In this document: positions 1-11,463 of the stretch, piece by piece
Layout of the letters: each line of letters opens with the position of its first letter
Position numbering within the stretch: the first letter of the stretch is position 1
DNA from: Lutjanus erythropterus
Taxonomy: Eukaryota > Chordata > Actinopteri > Lutjaniformes > Lutjanidae
Assembly (NCBI GenBank): GCA_020091685.1
Contig: CM034601.1
Location: 4,278,920-4,342,919, forward strand
DNA: 64,000 nt
Direction of reading: 5' to 3'
The notes under the pieces: model-generated
What the model was told of the DNA's origin: nothing
Databases searched by the model: none
The model's input: only the letters and a program-made list of their open reading frames with translations
Made by a program: the position numbers and the translations under genes

Positions 1-980
1 ATTTGCTTACTTGAGCAAATTTAAGTAACCCAGTTTACCACCACTATGACGCCTGTAGCGGAGAACACAATGAGCAAAAATGAAAGAGAAACAAATAAAT
101 GAATGAAGCAGATGGCAGACTGATGAAGAGGACAAGGAAAGCTGAAATAAAATATATGAGCGAGAAGACCTCTGAGCAGCTTGTGCCAGATGCAGAAAAG
201 AACCTGCAGGGGGTTATGCAAATGCCCGAGTCGCAGCCTGTCAAGAAATCCAAATTCAGCCCGAGCACGTGTCCGCACTTACCCTCTGTGGAGTCCTTAC
301 ACGCTTTATTATTCATTTCCAGACATCACTTGTGGCTCCTGGCCATATTTTCAGAGAGCAGAGAGGGAAACATCCTTGAGAGGCGTCGGGCAGCGAGACG
401 GGGAGTAGCGTTAGCACTTCAGCTCACTCCAAAGGCGTTACCAATCCCTGCGGACAAGCAGAGCCCCACAGAGGACTGGATTGGATGTAAAATAGCATAT
501 GGCTGGGCACTATCATTCTAATTGCAGCTGTCTGTGAATGACGGGCTTCCACGCAGGACACTAAATCCACCTTGTGCTGCTGAACGCTCTTGCATCTGCT
601 TATCTCTCTCTGAGAGCAGAAGAACACTTATGTGCTTAATAAACAGGCCTATCTTTAAGAAGCTACTACCCAGAGAAATAGCAAGAACAGCAGGAAAGAA
701 AAAATAATCATTGCTGCAACTTACACACAGCTGCAAACCAGCTCCTCTCAAATCTAAGTTTACAGCGCAGACTAAATGTATGTAAAGTTGTTCCGGGGCA
801 TGTGCTTTCTTTTTTGTTTTATTTCTTTGCATTTTTCTCAGCTGTTACTTTGCTGCAGAAATAGTTAGGAAAGTGAGTGCAATATTTCATGGACTATATC
901 AGTAGTTTTGCATATTTCAGCCCATTTTCTGTACAGCATGCATTTGAAAAAAGTAGAAATGGCAGAAATGGCATTGGAAA
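1..980. other. Unclassified sequence, no gene recognised
   Basis: No repeat or gene is recognised here. A 140-codon open frame on the plus strand at 99-521 has no recognisable domain, and the same region is open in other frames, so it is probably chance. The 200-480 part is somewhat richer in GC than its surroundings. Confidence 0.5.
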
Positions 981-989
981 ACCACCTCC

Positions 990-1190
990 CCATCTCTTTT
1001 AACAACACTCAATAAGTGTTTGGGAACTGAGGACACTAAATGTTGATGTTGATGCGCTTCTTGATGCTTCACAATGGGGAACAGGTCTGGACTGCAGGCA
1101 GGCGGGCAAGTCTAGTACTCTTTTTAACTGTGAAGCCACAGTTGTAACATGTAGAATGTGTCTTGCCATATTCTTGCTGAAATCAGCAGG
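990..1190 (-). mobile_element. Tc1-like transposase C-terminal fragment
   Basis: The minus strand reads a stretch with VTT, KRVLD and PAC in one frame (about 1100-1165), then shifts frame into C-S-P-D-L-F-P-I and ends in VSSVPK followed by LLSVVKR (about 990-1040). This is the layout of the Tc1 transposase C-terminus, where the SPDL(S/N)PIE block carries the third catalytic acid. Here the sequence after PI is lost, so the glutamate is missing, and at least one frameshift is present. The stretch near 1135-1155 resembles 3470-3495, which points to the same family as the copy at 3292-3910. It is a dead remnant. I infer the family from the motifs and from recall of a common fish Tc1-like repeat. 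Confidence 0.75.
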
Positions 1191-1194
1191 GATG

Positions 1195-1300
1195 TGGTTT
1201 TGGTGCTTAAACCAAACTGGGACCATTTCACAACGTTAATCACGTGTTTACTTCACATATTTAAGGTTCACCTGATGCTGCCGGTACTCTCCAGTGGTCA
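1195..1300. repeat. Fragment of dispersed fish repeat
   Basis: The segment with GGTTTTGGTGCTTAAACC followed by AACGTTAATCACGTG resembles a module also found near 16700-16760 and 39470-39545 (a 'TTTGGTTGCCTAAA...GCAACATTAACCACG' pattern). The CAGTGGAGAGTAC motif, here on the minus strand near 1290, recurs near 33905. The class is unknown; it may be the 3' part of the tRNA-like dispersed repeat described at 7960. Confidence 0.4.
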
Positions 1301-3290
1301 GATATGTTGTTTTTGAGTCAGTGGCAATTCTGTCATATGTATGAGCTGACTTACAAAAACCTGTACAGCTGCATAAGTCTCAACCACGTCTGTTATCATT
1401 TTTTTAGCATCAGTTTTGTGGCTCTGGCACTGGAAGATGAGGTCCCCATTCTTAATTCAGCCGCCAAACATCTGACCTGCTTGGGATTTCCATGCATTTG
1501 TCAATAAGCACAGCAGGAGATGTTTTTGAATCTCAGCCCCGTTTCAGACTTTTAAATGGCAAAGGCCCCAGATCGGAGAGTTCATTGAAGGTTGCAGAAT
1601 GTGAGTCACACTGCGCTGCCTTTCTTTGTTGAAGCTGGTTGAAGTTTTCTCAAGCTGAAGCATTTAGACGTTTTCTGCAAAAACACAAGCCACTCAGACT
1701 GTCTGTGGTGCAACTTGAAAGGACGCCTCTCATTAACTGTGCTCTATCTGATCGGGGTCTAAATTTACATTATAATAGAAATGCTATGAGTCGTTTTAAC
1801 TTTATATTGGTCATCCTGTCATAGTCAAGAATATCCATGGTCTTTTATATAAGACAGTATATGCATGAATGTTTTTCACAGTCAGGGAAATAAAAAGTTT
1901 TTATTCAGATTTAGCTCTGACTTAACTCCCAAGTACAGACAACATCCTAAACAAGAGGCAGTAAATGTCAGCTGGCCAACACTCCACAAATAAGTTGAGA
2001 ACAAGGCATTGCTGTAAAAACCTGCTTTAATTCCTGTTTTTATGGCAGTGAAGATATCACACAGGCTTAACGATTTAGCAACTGAAGAGCTTCCAGACGC
2101 CGGCTCTAATTCAATTTCCTTTCCTGCTCATTAACTTATAGTCCAGTCATTAGTTAAAGGCAGTGCTGTTTGGATTGGCTCAGCATTTTGGGTAAATTAA
2201 GAGCAGGATGTTTTGTCAGGCTGATATACCCTGAGATCAGTGGATGAAATTCTCAGAGATAATTGGAGTTTGTCAAGAAGCTGCCAAACATGTTTTTCCA
2301 CTGTTTACAACAATTTACAAGACGTTAAAGAGAAATGTTGAGTTTATGTTTGCCCTGAGTAACAGCAGTAACTCCCATCTGTTTTGCTTAAAAGGAAGCT
2401 GGCTATAATTTTAGCAATCCTGGTTTATTAAGTATTGATTACGCTACTCTTTAATTTCTTGCTGCTTTAAACTTTTAGTGACAATCTACAAAGAAACTCA
2501 GTGACTCGGTGTGGAAAAAAATGTCCCTCTATACTCTCTTGTTTTTCCAAGGGACTCCATGTTCCTCCACTATAGATGAAGGTCAACTTATAAGGCACTT
2601 TTTGTGGTACTTTCAAAACATCTCAAGTTTTGGAAAGACTTCCTCACCATTAATTCATTCATCCTCCCCTTACTCCAGCCTTATTGCCAAAATTATTTAT
2701 AATTTCCGACAGTGAGAGTGGGAAGCAGCTCCTGGCAGGAGGAGAACAGGAAGAACGCCAGGGAGTAAAGTTATATCTTTAATTAATTAACATGGACAAT
2801 GTTATCTTTCTGACTTCAACGGCAGGTTTTTCAGCCAGAAGGCCCCAGTTGTAGGACGAATATAATATTAGCTCTGGGAGGAGGAGGGTGAAATCACTGG
2901 AGGTCATAGCCAGCAGTTTCCTGCGCAAAACGAGTCCTGTTGACGTAAGATGCAGCTGAACATGAATTTAAAAGTAGAACAGTGAGAAGAAACGTGACAT
3001 GCAGGAGAGTGCGTGTGACGTCTTTTGAGGATTTTTGTGGATCAAATCAGAACTTGCGCAAACAGCACAGATAAGAAAGGATGTGGCATAAGGTCACAGC
3101 GGCGGGGCTGCATGCAAAATGGCAGAGAAGTCAGACCAATTACTAACAGCGGGGTGTAAAGTGAAGTGTGTGCTATACTGTGCTCAAGGGCATTTTCCCG
3201 CCTGTAGTGCCCTGCTATGTTCATGTATATAGTCATGGTCTCTGCATAAATGCACAAATATACATAATATTAAACCAACTTTATTCATGT
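1300..3290. other. Unclassified AT-rich sequence
   Basis: No gene or named repeat is recognised. The 2090-2280 segment has several TAAT-type motifs and little simple sequence, so it could be conserved noncoding DNA, but the window alone cannot show that. Confidence 0.45.
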
Positions 3291-3291
3291 T

Positions 3292-3910
3292 TAGTACAAC
3301 CTCAGTTCCAAAAAATTTGGGATGCTATGTAAAACATGAATAAAAATGCAATGATTTGCCAATCATTTTCCACTTGTATTCAACAGACTTCAAGATATTT
3401 AATGTTCAAACTGATAAACTTTATTTAAGGCCAGCCCAGTTCCCATACTTTCACTACAAAGCTACACTGTTGTAACATGTGCAGAATGTGCCTTGGCATT
3501 AAATAAGCAGGGATGTCCCTGAGAAAGACACCTTAATGGGAGCACATGTTGCTCCAAATGTTGTAGGTACCTTTCACCATTAACAGGGCTTTTACTGATG
3601 TGCTAGTTACCCATAATGCCATGGGCACTAATTCACCCCCATGCCATCATGGATGCTGGCTTTTGAACTGGATGGTTCTTTTCACTTTGACTTAATGTCC
3701 ATGATTTCTGAAAACAGTTTTAAATGTGGACTTGTCAGACCACAGCGCACTTTTCCACTCTCTGTCAGTCCATCTCAGATGAGCTCAGGCCCCAAGAAAC
3801 TAGTGGCATTTCTGGATGTTGTCGATATATGGCTTTCACTTTGCATGGTAGAGTACAGTGCTTGGTTTGCCATTTTGGGCTACAGTAAAAACACGGCGGC
3901 GTAACAAGGC
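3292..3910 (-). mobile_element. Degenerate Tc1-like transposon, minus strand
   Basis: The left edge at about 3292 shows the terminal inverted repeat of a common fish Tc1-like family (CAGTTCCAAAAAATTTGGG), preceded by TA as expected for Tc1/mariner insertion. On the minus strand the 3720-3745 region reads L-W-S-D-K-S-T-F, the block with the first catalytic aspartate of Tc1 transposases (usually WSDES). Upstream codons around 3770 resemble the LRW segment that precedes it. Near 3440-3560 the matching C-terminal part is shortened and shifted. The copy has lost its right terminal repeat, its frame and most of the DDE domain. It is non-functional and belongs to the same family as the fragment at 990-1190. 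Confidence 0.8.
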
Positions 3911-5928
3911 ATACTCCTTGGAAGATGCTCTCTGTAGAGACAAAGGGCTCATTCTAAGGCCATGAAAACACTACAGTTCTTATTTTCATTTGATTATACA
4001 GTAATGAAAACATGCTCATGAATATTTCTGCAATATTACGCCAATAAATCCCTTGAAATCTTAGATACTGGACCTTTAATATTATCAGCTTATTTATGCT
4101 CATTTTCAGTTTCTTTTTAGTTTCCAAACACAGGGGCATCATAAAACATAAATAAATATTAAATGACAGAATGTGTGATACATCTGTAGTCAGCCTATTT
4201 AAAGCCGAAATACGTCGTCATGGAAAATGGATCTAATTTAATGGGTTTACTTTTTAAAAAACACAAACACATACACACACTATGAAGACATTATGAAGTG
4301 GGAGTTTGATTATACTCTCCATAAAGTGGCACACCATGGGATAAAGCAGCTTTTAAGCTGCCTCGAGGCCTGGATCTGAACTTATGTGTCTGCCCTCCCA
4401 CATACAACCACTAATATATTCTCTCTGTAGAACATAAGGAGACTAATTACATATTATTGTCCTCTTACTCACTGCACAGAAAATCTGTCGGTCTAACAAG
4501 GTTGCTGAACCAAAGCTAATACTCCTTTTTAGTTTCATTTATTCGTTGTGTGAAAATCATGATGTAGACGATGGATAGAAATCAAAACAGATGGATTAAT
4601 ATTTGATGTTAAAAGGCTTATGTTAAGTATGATATGAAGGACTTTCTAAAGCTTCATTCAGACTGAACACAAGAATGAATCTGTATAAAATCAGTGGAAA
4701 GCCATGAAAAGATTTCTATGGCGTGCACTCTGGGTGGAGAGATCTGAGCTTTTGGATCAGAAAACAGAATGCATAGTAATAGGCTGCATAACAGGGAAAG
4801 AAGCCTGAGGATGCAAACTTTAGCATCACAAAAAAAAAACATGGCAAAACAAATACTAAAATGAATGCAATTTAAAAAACGTAGAAGAGGGCTGTGATAG
4901 TATTAATTTTTTCTTACCATTGTGACAAAGTAACCTCTTTCCACAGGATGGCATTTGACTTTATTTCATGTTACTGTCATAAGCGTAGCATAGCATAGCA
5001 GTGTGCACTTGGTGTGTAAGTGAATGAAAGCTAGCAGCAGATTGAGAGGGATGGTGATGCCCATAGCTGAGCAGAAAGCTGTCAATCTGGCAGTAAATGT
5101 ACAGTTCACTACTGCAGCTTCTTAAGACGAAGAAAAGTCCTGTGCCTTATTTCCCAACAGAAGTGAGATGAAAGTGAATGAGGTACTTTTACAGCATCAG
5201 CTCTGGTGCGACTGTATCCGTTTCAGAATTTTGTAATCCAGCCCTGATTTGTAGCCTCCTATCTGGAGATGTGGAAATATACAGTAGATCCATGATGATA
5301 AATCCAACACAGAATGGTTTCTTGTGTTAGGTCAGCTGTTGTTAGCATGTTGTAAGCTGCCCACTTGCGATTGGGTTAAGCCTGTCGAGTCAGAGGCTGT
5401 GTTCCTAAATTATGTGACGGAGCTTATCCAAAGATGTATTAATAAATCCATACACTGTTCTCAACATGAGACTGACCCTTGATGATGAGCTCAACCATCA
5501 CATGATCATAGTATTGCAGTGATGTGTTCCTAACTGATGCTATCTGTACTGGTACCAGAGGAGCGCCTGTACTTGACAGATAAATGTGTGCTTAAAATGA
5601 CAAACTTTGGCACCATAAATATCTGGTGTGAGGAAAAGTGTCTGCAGTGAGAAGATATGTTACTGAAATTTAAAGAAAACCTCAAAAAGAAAACTTTGTC
5701 ATTAATAAATAAGGATTTTCCTAAAATCTCAAGTCCTTCCTTCCTACTGTCAGACTGTACAACCAGCACTGCTCACAGCAGACCACACACACCAAAACTG
5801 ACAATTCGCTGCACCATTAATGTGCATGGACTGTGCAATATAAACATTCACTTAGTTGTAATTTCATTTCATGCCATGCTGTGCAATATGAGTATCTCAC
5901 TCATCTTATCTTAACTGTCTTCATCCAT
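3911..5928. other. Unclassified sequence
   Basis: AT-rich sequence with short A-runs (about 4830) and a tiny GCATA iteration near 4985. I see no coding signal or identifiable repeat. Confidence 0.45.
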
Positions 5929-6860
5929 TAAAGCTGGGGTTAGCGATTCAGGAGAAAGATAGCTGATTGTTGAATCTCATTCCAAGATCATCAAATACCA
6001 CCATTTTGGGTCGGAGGCTTGGTCCTAGCCACCCGCGTTAGAGACCCCTCCTGGCTCTAATTTGTTGTTTTTGTTTAGATGTCTTGGATTCTTACAAATA
6101 CCACTAGAAGCACTAGAAGGAGCCCAAAGAACCTGATTTTTCCACATATTATATGTCTCATGAATTCAGTTCCTGTCAGGATATGACAGTTTTAGCAAAT
6201 ATTATAATAATATGTAATAATATTATTACATGTTTCTTGTAAAATAGGCAGTTAGGGAGGGACTAACTGACTGACATTTCCAGTAGCCAATAGGGCTGTG
6301 CATTATGCCCCCAACTGTGCAGCAATGGTGGACCATGGATGTGATGCTGGGAAGGAGAGTGGCCCTATTAGTTGACTCTTCCTGGACAGAGGACTCCCAG
6401 TGGACAAGGCTTGACTGGGAATGAAACAGCCTCTGAGTCAAGTGGAGGCCAGTTTGACAACAGGGAATACACCACAATACCAAGGTGGTTTTCTTGCTGG
6501 GCTTGGCTCCCAGCACCCCGGTGCTAACCAAGCTAAAGTAAGTTAGCTAACAATTAACTACATGACAGCCTCAGTGCTGTATTCCCTGTTGGTTTCAGAG
6601 GCTGTGTTCGTCCCAGTGACCAGCTGTGTTCACTGGGAGGCTGCTGAGCCCAGTTCTGTTGCCAGCTAATGGCAGCTAACAGTTATAATTAGATATTTTA
6701 TGTGAGCAACAAGTAAGCTAAAGCCATCTGTCCATCAGGAAAACTCTGCACTTGAATAATTGAGACAAAGTCAAGCAGCTGGAGCACATCAGAGGGAAAA
6801 GAGAACATCTTTTCTCCATAAAATATGACCCAGTTTCACCCAAATCACTGAATAAAAGTT
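5929..6860. repeat. MITE-like block with internal inverted repeat
   Basis: It begins with ATTAAAGCTGGGGTTAGCG, a start typical of TTAA-type fish MITEs. Inside, the segment about 6389-6478 is approximately the reverse complement of about 6575-6633; both arms contain CTCCCAGTG, CAGCCTCTGA and ACAGGGAATAC in inverted orientation. The intervening 100 bp would form the loop. No terminal repeat is found at the right side, so the outer limits are uncertain. A 101-codon open frame on the minus strand inside it is not recognised as a protein. Confidence 0.45.
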
Positions 6861-7756
6861 ATTGAGTTGCTTTTGTATTGTGAGGCTGATTCCCCAGAAA
6901 CTCTGCAGTTTGGAAAACAGTAGTAGTGCCCACGAGTGCAGGATGAGTCATGAACTGTTTTAAATGGTTTTCCAGGAAAAAACAAAAAACAAACAAACTC
7001 TGAAATACCACAAAGCAACTTTTTTGTTATTGCTGGGCCAGCTACTGGTATACAGCTGATGTACGGTTCAATACATACATTATAAAAACACTTGAATATT
7101 GATTTTGACTTGGAACTTTAAGGACAAACTCACTGACATTTAATAGCGTAAGTGGGCGACTACAGCAATGAAACAACGCTGATTCTCCTTCATGGGGAAC
7201 TGAAGCAGAAAAGGAGGAGGAAGAAGGGAAGAAGGCGTTACAGCTTTGATGCTGGACTAATTCACACATGCCTTTGAAGGTCCCGGGTAATGATGTGGTG
7301 ACAGACTTTATATGAAACCACAGATTATTGTACAAATAACCTCCACCCCTAACACCCTGTGTGCCAGTGTGTGGCTCTATGTTTCTGTGAGTAAGTGTTC
7401 ATCAGGTGGTCAGAAAGTGTGACGACCACCTCGCACTGATGCCAATTACTGTCACGTTGCAAAGTGGCAAAGGTTGACAGCTCCATGAGCATTTATTCAG
7501 GACATCTAATGGTAATGACCATTGACATTAGCTGTCATATATGGTGTGCATCTACATCGCTGGCAATAACAACATAATTACACGCCTGAGGGGCAACCGA
7601 AATTAAAGGCGTCAGTAGCATGTCTTTGAAATATCAACTGGGGCTGTAAAACCACAGACTAAATATGGAGAATGAGTGACTCTAATGATGATTCAGTGGA
7701 TAATTTGTTGGAAGTTGATTTTCATAATGTAGTGAGATCAACTGAAATGAGGCATT
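6861..7756. other. Unclassified sequence
   Basis: No protein family is recognised. The 97-codon minus-strand open frame at 7042-7335 shows no known motif. Parts of 7180-7330 have the feel of a dispersed repeat, but I cannot name it. Confidence 0.4.
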
Positions 7757-7925
7757 GCTTAAAAGTAAAGGGACAGTTCACCCCAAAATCAAAAATGCAT
7801 GTAAGATTGTGTAAGATTACTGAAGATAAACCAATGATCTTGTTGTCAGCAGTTTCATGTTGGAACTACTTTGTCTCTACTAGAAAAATTCTACCATAGA
7901 ATGAAGATGCATCTGCATCTGTGGC
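7757..7925 (+). repeat. TTAA-type MITE, left part
   Basis: TTAAAAGTAAAGGGACAGTTCACC and the following CCCAAAATCAAAAAT are the terminal sequence of a very common fish MITE with TTAA target sites (Kolobok- or piggyBac-type; class assigned from recall). The later CTTGTTGTCAGCAGTTTC and GGAACTACTTTGTC also match that family's interior. The right half and right terminus are missing. Related fragments occur at about 31796, 32260-32420 and 36747. Confidence 0.65.
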
Positions 7926-7959
7926 TGTACAAGACATCCCAGGCTGCTGACATGGTATA

Positions 7960-8300
7960 AAGAGGGACAAAAGTCCACACATGGAGGAGGTGGGGTGGAT
8001 GGACGGTTCAAACAAATATAGGACTTTCACCCAGGAGATGGGGGCTCGTGACCCATGTGAAACCAAAACACTATTAAAAGTTGTAAAGTAAAAAAACGTG
8101 CAACTTCTGACCAGACCACAGCCACTTCACAGCGTTAATGTCAAGTTAAGAGGCCGTTTGACAGCGTTAATCAAGTGTTAAAAAGGCTTTCTGGCTGTGT
8201 CAGATACAGCCGCTGAAGGGTTCCCTGCACTTCAGTATCAGACGCTGAGGGGCACTGACAAATTGTTGCTATGCCACAAAATAATCCCCAGTGTTTTAAA
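7960..8300 (+). repeat. Dispersed repeat with tRNA-like module
   Basis: The core GGACTTTCACCCAGGAGA followed by GGGGGCTCGTGACCC and a GTGAAACCA end recurs at about 16125, 36510, 39300 and 52920. In better copies the middle part is close to a tRNA T-arm or pol III B box (GGTTCAAxTC). The downstream TTGTAAAGTAAAA and CAGCGTTAA segments also recur elsewhere in fish DNA. It may be a tRNA-derived SINE or a larger element that carries a tRNA fragment. A clear A box is not visible in this copy. Confidence 0.5.
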
Positions 8301-8689
8301 GTACGTGGAAAAAGTTGTGAGCTTTGTGGTGTGGATACTTTAAGTTGTCATTATAACTGAAATAAGATATATTCATTATAACGTTGAGATCTGTGATTTT
8401 TCTTTTCTGCTTTTGCTCACTGTAGAGTTGGTCTGGACCGCACAACCCACAACACACTTGTGGAAAACAACAAAGACATGGCGACATGTTTTTTTTTTTT
8501 GTTTTTTTTCAGTTTGAAAAATGCATTAAATATTCCCCATGATCCATTCATACCCTGTGATGCTCTAAAGAGTAAACTGTTTTGTTTTTATGTTTTCCAA
8601 AGGAATAAAATTTATACTTAGAAGTGTACTCTGCTGTCTGGATGTACCGTAAAGACGAAGTAGTAACAAGATACACGAAGAAGACCAAC

Positions 8690-8842
8690 TTCCGGTTGTG
8701 ACTTCCGGTATGGAGTAGAGCTATGGCGGCGCACTTGTCTGCCATCTTCCCTGCAGACGGGTCCCTCTCACTTTGTCTGATGTTTCACAGGAATATGTTG
8801 AATCAAACTTGGTTGAAAAAGCTTCATGTGTCACATATTTAA
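8690..8842 (+). promoter_or_regulatory. ETS-motif, ATGGCGGC promoter-like patch
   Basis: Two ACTTCCGG motifs (8688-8695 and 8701-8708), the core of ETS/GABP sites usual in CpG-type housekeeping promoters, lie 15-35 bp upstream of ATGGCGGCG at 8723. This ATG opens a 39-codon frame ending in TAA at 8840-8842. No clear GT splice donor is visible within the frame. The arrangement is what a first exon of a housekeeping gene can look like, but the peptide is not recognised and the patch may be a processed fragment or chance. The function is inferred only. Confidence 0.3.
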
Positions 8843-9905
8843 TATCAAAGGAAATTGTGTTTTTTCCAATGAAAACCACTTGTCAGTTTCTGTTTTTGAG
8901 ATTCTCATTTAAGTGAGCATTCTCAGTCAACTGCAGCAAAATTCAATAATTCAGTTGTGGTCTACAGGAAAAAGACACAATAACACAACCTAACTAATGG
9001 ATAGAGGCAGTGACAAACAAGCAGCTCCTGTCTTCTGTGAGATAAAATGACTGTTTTTGTTTGGGGAGTCTGGTGGAGGGCAATATAACAGCTTCAGTTC
9101 CCCAACAGAAAGTCTGAAAAGGTGTCACTGTCTTGAAATCCTTTCCATAATGTTGTCAGACACTTAAAATCAAATTTTGAGTCTGTCAGTGGCAAAGACT
9201 TTTAGTGGACATACATTGATGGGCACATTTGTGCCAAGGATTACATGGCAGCCATCACAGCCTGTTTCATGGCTGCCGGCCCCATAAATAGACGCCAAAA
9301 TGTGCAAATGTACCAGGTTTAAAAATACTGAAAGTTTCCTTTGAGTCAAACTTTACGTGAGCAGCAAAAATGAAAAAAAAAGAAAACTTTTTTCCTCTTT
9401 GATTATAAATGAGTCCCCCTGTGATATCACCTGCCATATGTTGAGCTTTTACCATGAAATCAAGACCTGCAGGTAAGACCTTAGCCAGAAACTCCATGAC
9501 CAAAATAAATGGAGGTAAGCTATTTAAGACGTCTCCAGCTTGGACAGTGATGGTGGCCTAAAGGCTCCTGCGCCAACCTGAAAAATCCTGACCAGGAAAA
9601 TGAATCAGTCACACTTTTCCCTCCCTGAACAACAATCACCGAGGTTTTCTGACCGGCCACTAAAGTTTGATCCACCAACTGTGCCTGTGCAGCTCACAGG
9701 AGGGGCCCCTTCTATTTCAGTTAATTGGAAAAAGAGCATCTGCAATAAAATCTCAGATTGTGTTATCCACATGTGAAGGAAGTGGGTGAAAGTGTGTTGT
9801 TTTGGGTTGCAAATTAGCTCTGAAACCACCCGAGCAGCTTCAACAGCTGACTGTCTCGAAAGAGCAGAGCAAGCAAGCTGTGTTTCTGTCTCATGCGCCG
9901 TGAAC
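8843..9905. other. Unclassified sequence
   Basis: No gene or named repeat is recognised. The open frames on the minus strand at 9267-9503 and 9605-9943 lack known motifs, and the second runs through the CA/TG microsatellite. Confidence 0.45.
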
Positions 9906-9910
9906 ACTAT

Positions 9911-9937
<27 letters not shown>
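9911..9937. repeat. (TG)n microsatellite
   Basis: A run of TG dinucleotides of about 27 bp, followed by imperfect TG-rich sequence to 9957. Confidence 0.95.
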
Positions 9938-9941
<4 letters not shown>

Positions 9942-9959
9942 ATGTGTGTGCACGTGTCA

Positions 9960-10512
9960 GTTTTCTTTTAACAGAATTTGTTGATGTTTTTTCACAGCCA
10001 ACTCACACCCTGCCCCATAATTAATAGAGCACTGGCAGCCTCCCCTCATATGCACCGACTGAGCGCTCGGCTTCCTCCGATGTCAAGAGCCAAGAACAGG
10101 ATTCAAAAATAACAGGGGAGTGAAAATTTAAAAAAAAAAAAAAAAGAAAGAAAAATATGGTTTGGGGGGAGACTCATACTGAACTTGAGGAGTAACAGAC
10201 AGAAGAAAGAGCCTGATAAAGCACATTTCTGAAAAGCTAACATTTGCAGTATGTAAATTTATACACCTGGAACATATACTTTTATTCATTTTGCACTTTT
10301 AATCTGTTAGCAGAAACATTTAATCTCTGCCACACCTCAGCGACTGCTGTCATGGCACAGTCAGGTTATTGCAGTGAAGAAGAGATCAGTGTTCTCCCCT
10401 GCTGGATGAATGCTAGAATTTCCTGTGCACTCATGCATTTTTAAAAAAGGTTTAAACCTATGTGTAGAACCAATGTGCATACAGTTGAACTGAAACAGCA
10501 TTTTGCTCAGAT
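9960..10512. other. Unclassified sequence with A-rich run
   Basis: Contains an A-run at about 10129-10145. The 10000-10100 segment is richer in GC and not repetitive by eye. No coding signal is seen. Confidence 0.4.
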
Positions 10513-10690
10513 ATTAAAGCTGCTACAAGGAGTTTTTAACTGGTTGTGAAACAGTTTCAACTTAATATGGACGTCTCTATATGAGTAACAAGTTAACAAA
10601 ACCATCCTTAAGAAGTTCGGCCACTTCTGTACAGCTCTTTTTAATGCCAGCCACAAGGTTAGATTGTCCTTATCAGATAAAAATGAACCT
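10513..10690 (+). repeat. TTAA-type MITE fragment
   Basis: It starts with ATTAAAGCTGCTACAAGG, which I recognise as the terminus of a common fish TTAA-flanked MITE. It continues through GTACAGCTCTTTTTAATGCC and CACAAGGTTAGATTGTCC, which also fit that family. The right terminus is not found. Confidence 0.45.
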
Positions 10691-11134
10691 GTGGTTACAT
10701 TTTTCTAGGCAAAGTTACAGTCAGTAAGCAGGCGGAGATTTTTATTTAGATAATTTTACTTTTGGCATTATTTTTTGTTGTAAAACACTATGGCTTTTGT
10801 ACACAAAATCCACAAGATATGAAAGTTCCAGGGTTCATCCTTAAAGTTTTTATTTTTCCACTTGGGCAGTCAGTGCAGTTGGTCCGAAATCTGATGAAAA
10901 CTGTCTCTTTTTCTTCTTTTTTTCTTATCTGCCCATTATTCTCCAGAATAATCACTCAATCATTTGGTCAACAAAATGTCAGAAAATAGTGAAAAATGTC
11001 CATCCCAGTTTTTTAAAGTCCTAGGTTATGTCTTTAAATTTCTTGTTTAAGATATTCAGTTCAATGTGATAATAAAGTCCACATCTGAGAGGCTAAAACA
11101 GCATTTCCTGCAATTTTGCATGAAAAATCACTCT

Positions 11135-11463
11135 TCATTCATTGTCTGCAACCGCTTATCCTTGAAGGGTCACGATGGGGATGGAGCCTATCCCAGCTGG
11201 CATTGGGCGAGAGGCCGTGTACACCCTGGACAAGTCGCCAGTTCATCGCAGGCCTGACACATAGACTCATGCTCACTTTTACACCTATGGGCAATTTAGG
11301 AAGCTGGAATACCCGGAGAGAACCCACGCAGACACGAGGACAGCATGCAAGCTCTGCACAGAAAGGACCTGCCCCAGCTGCAGGCTCACCAGTGCCCCAG
11401 TCAGCTGGTGGATTTGAACTCAGAGCCTTCTCGCTGTGAGGCAGCAGTGCTAACCACTGCCAC
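11135..11463 (+). repeat. Widespread fish dispersed repeat copy
   Basis: The block carries the familiar sequence string of a repeat found in many fish genomes: GCAACCGCTTATCC, GGAGCCTATCCCAGCTGGC, TACACCCTGGACAAGTCGCC, GAGAGAACCCACGCAGACAC, GTGAGGCAGCAGTGCTAACC and CACTGCCAC. It is nearly full length, with a gap around the usual central segment (about 11300). The class is uncertain (SINE-like or the tail of a LINE). The overlapping plus-strand open frames at 11116-11560 are by-products of this repeat, not genes. A fragment of the same repeat's 3' part lies at 20350-20462. Confidence 0.8.

Noticed and set aside
99..521. 140-codon plus-strand open frame
   Set aside because: No known motif, no supporting splice or promoter signal, and overlapping open frames on both strands.
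7990..8070. Functional tRNA gene in the tRNA-like repeat
   Set aside because: No cloverleaf can be completed: the acceptor stem and A box are missing and the anticodon stem does not pair.
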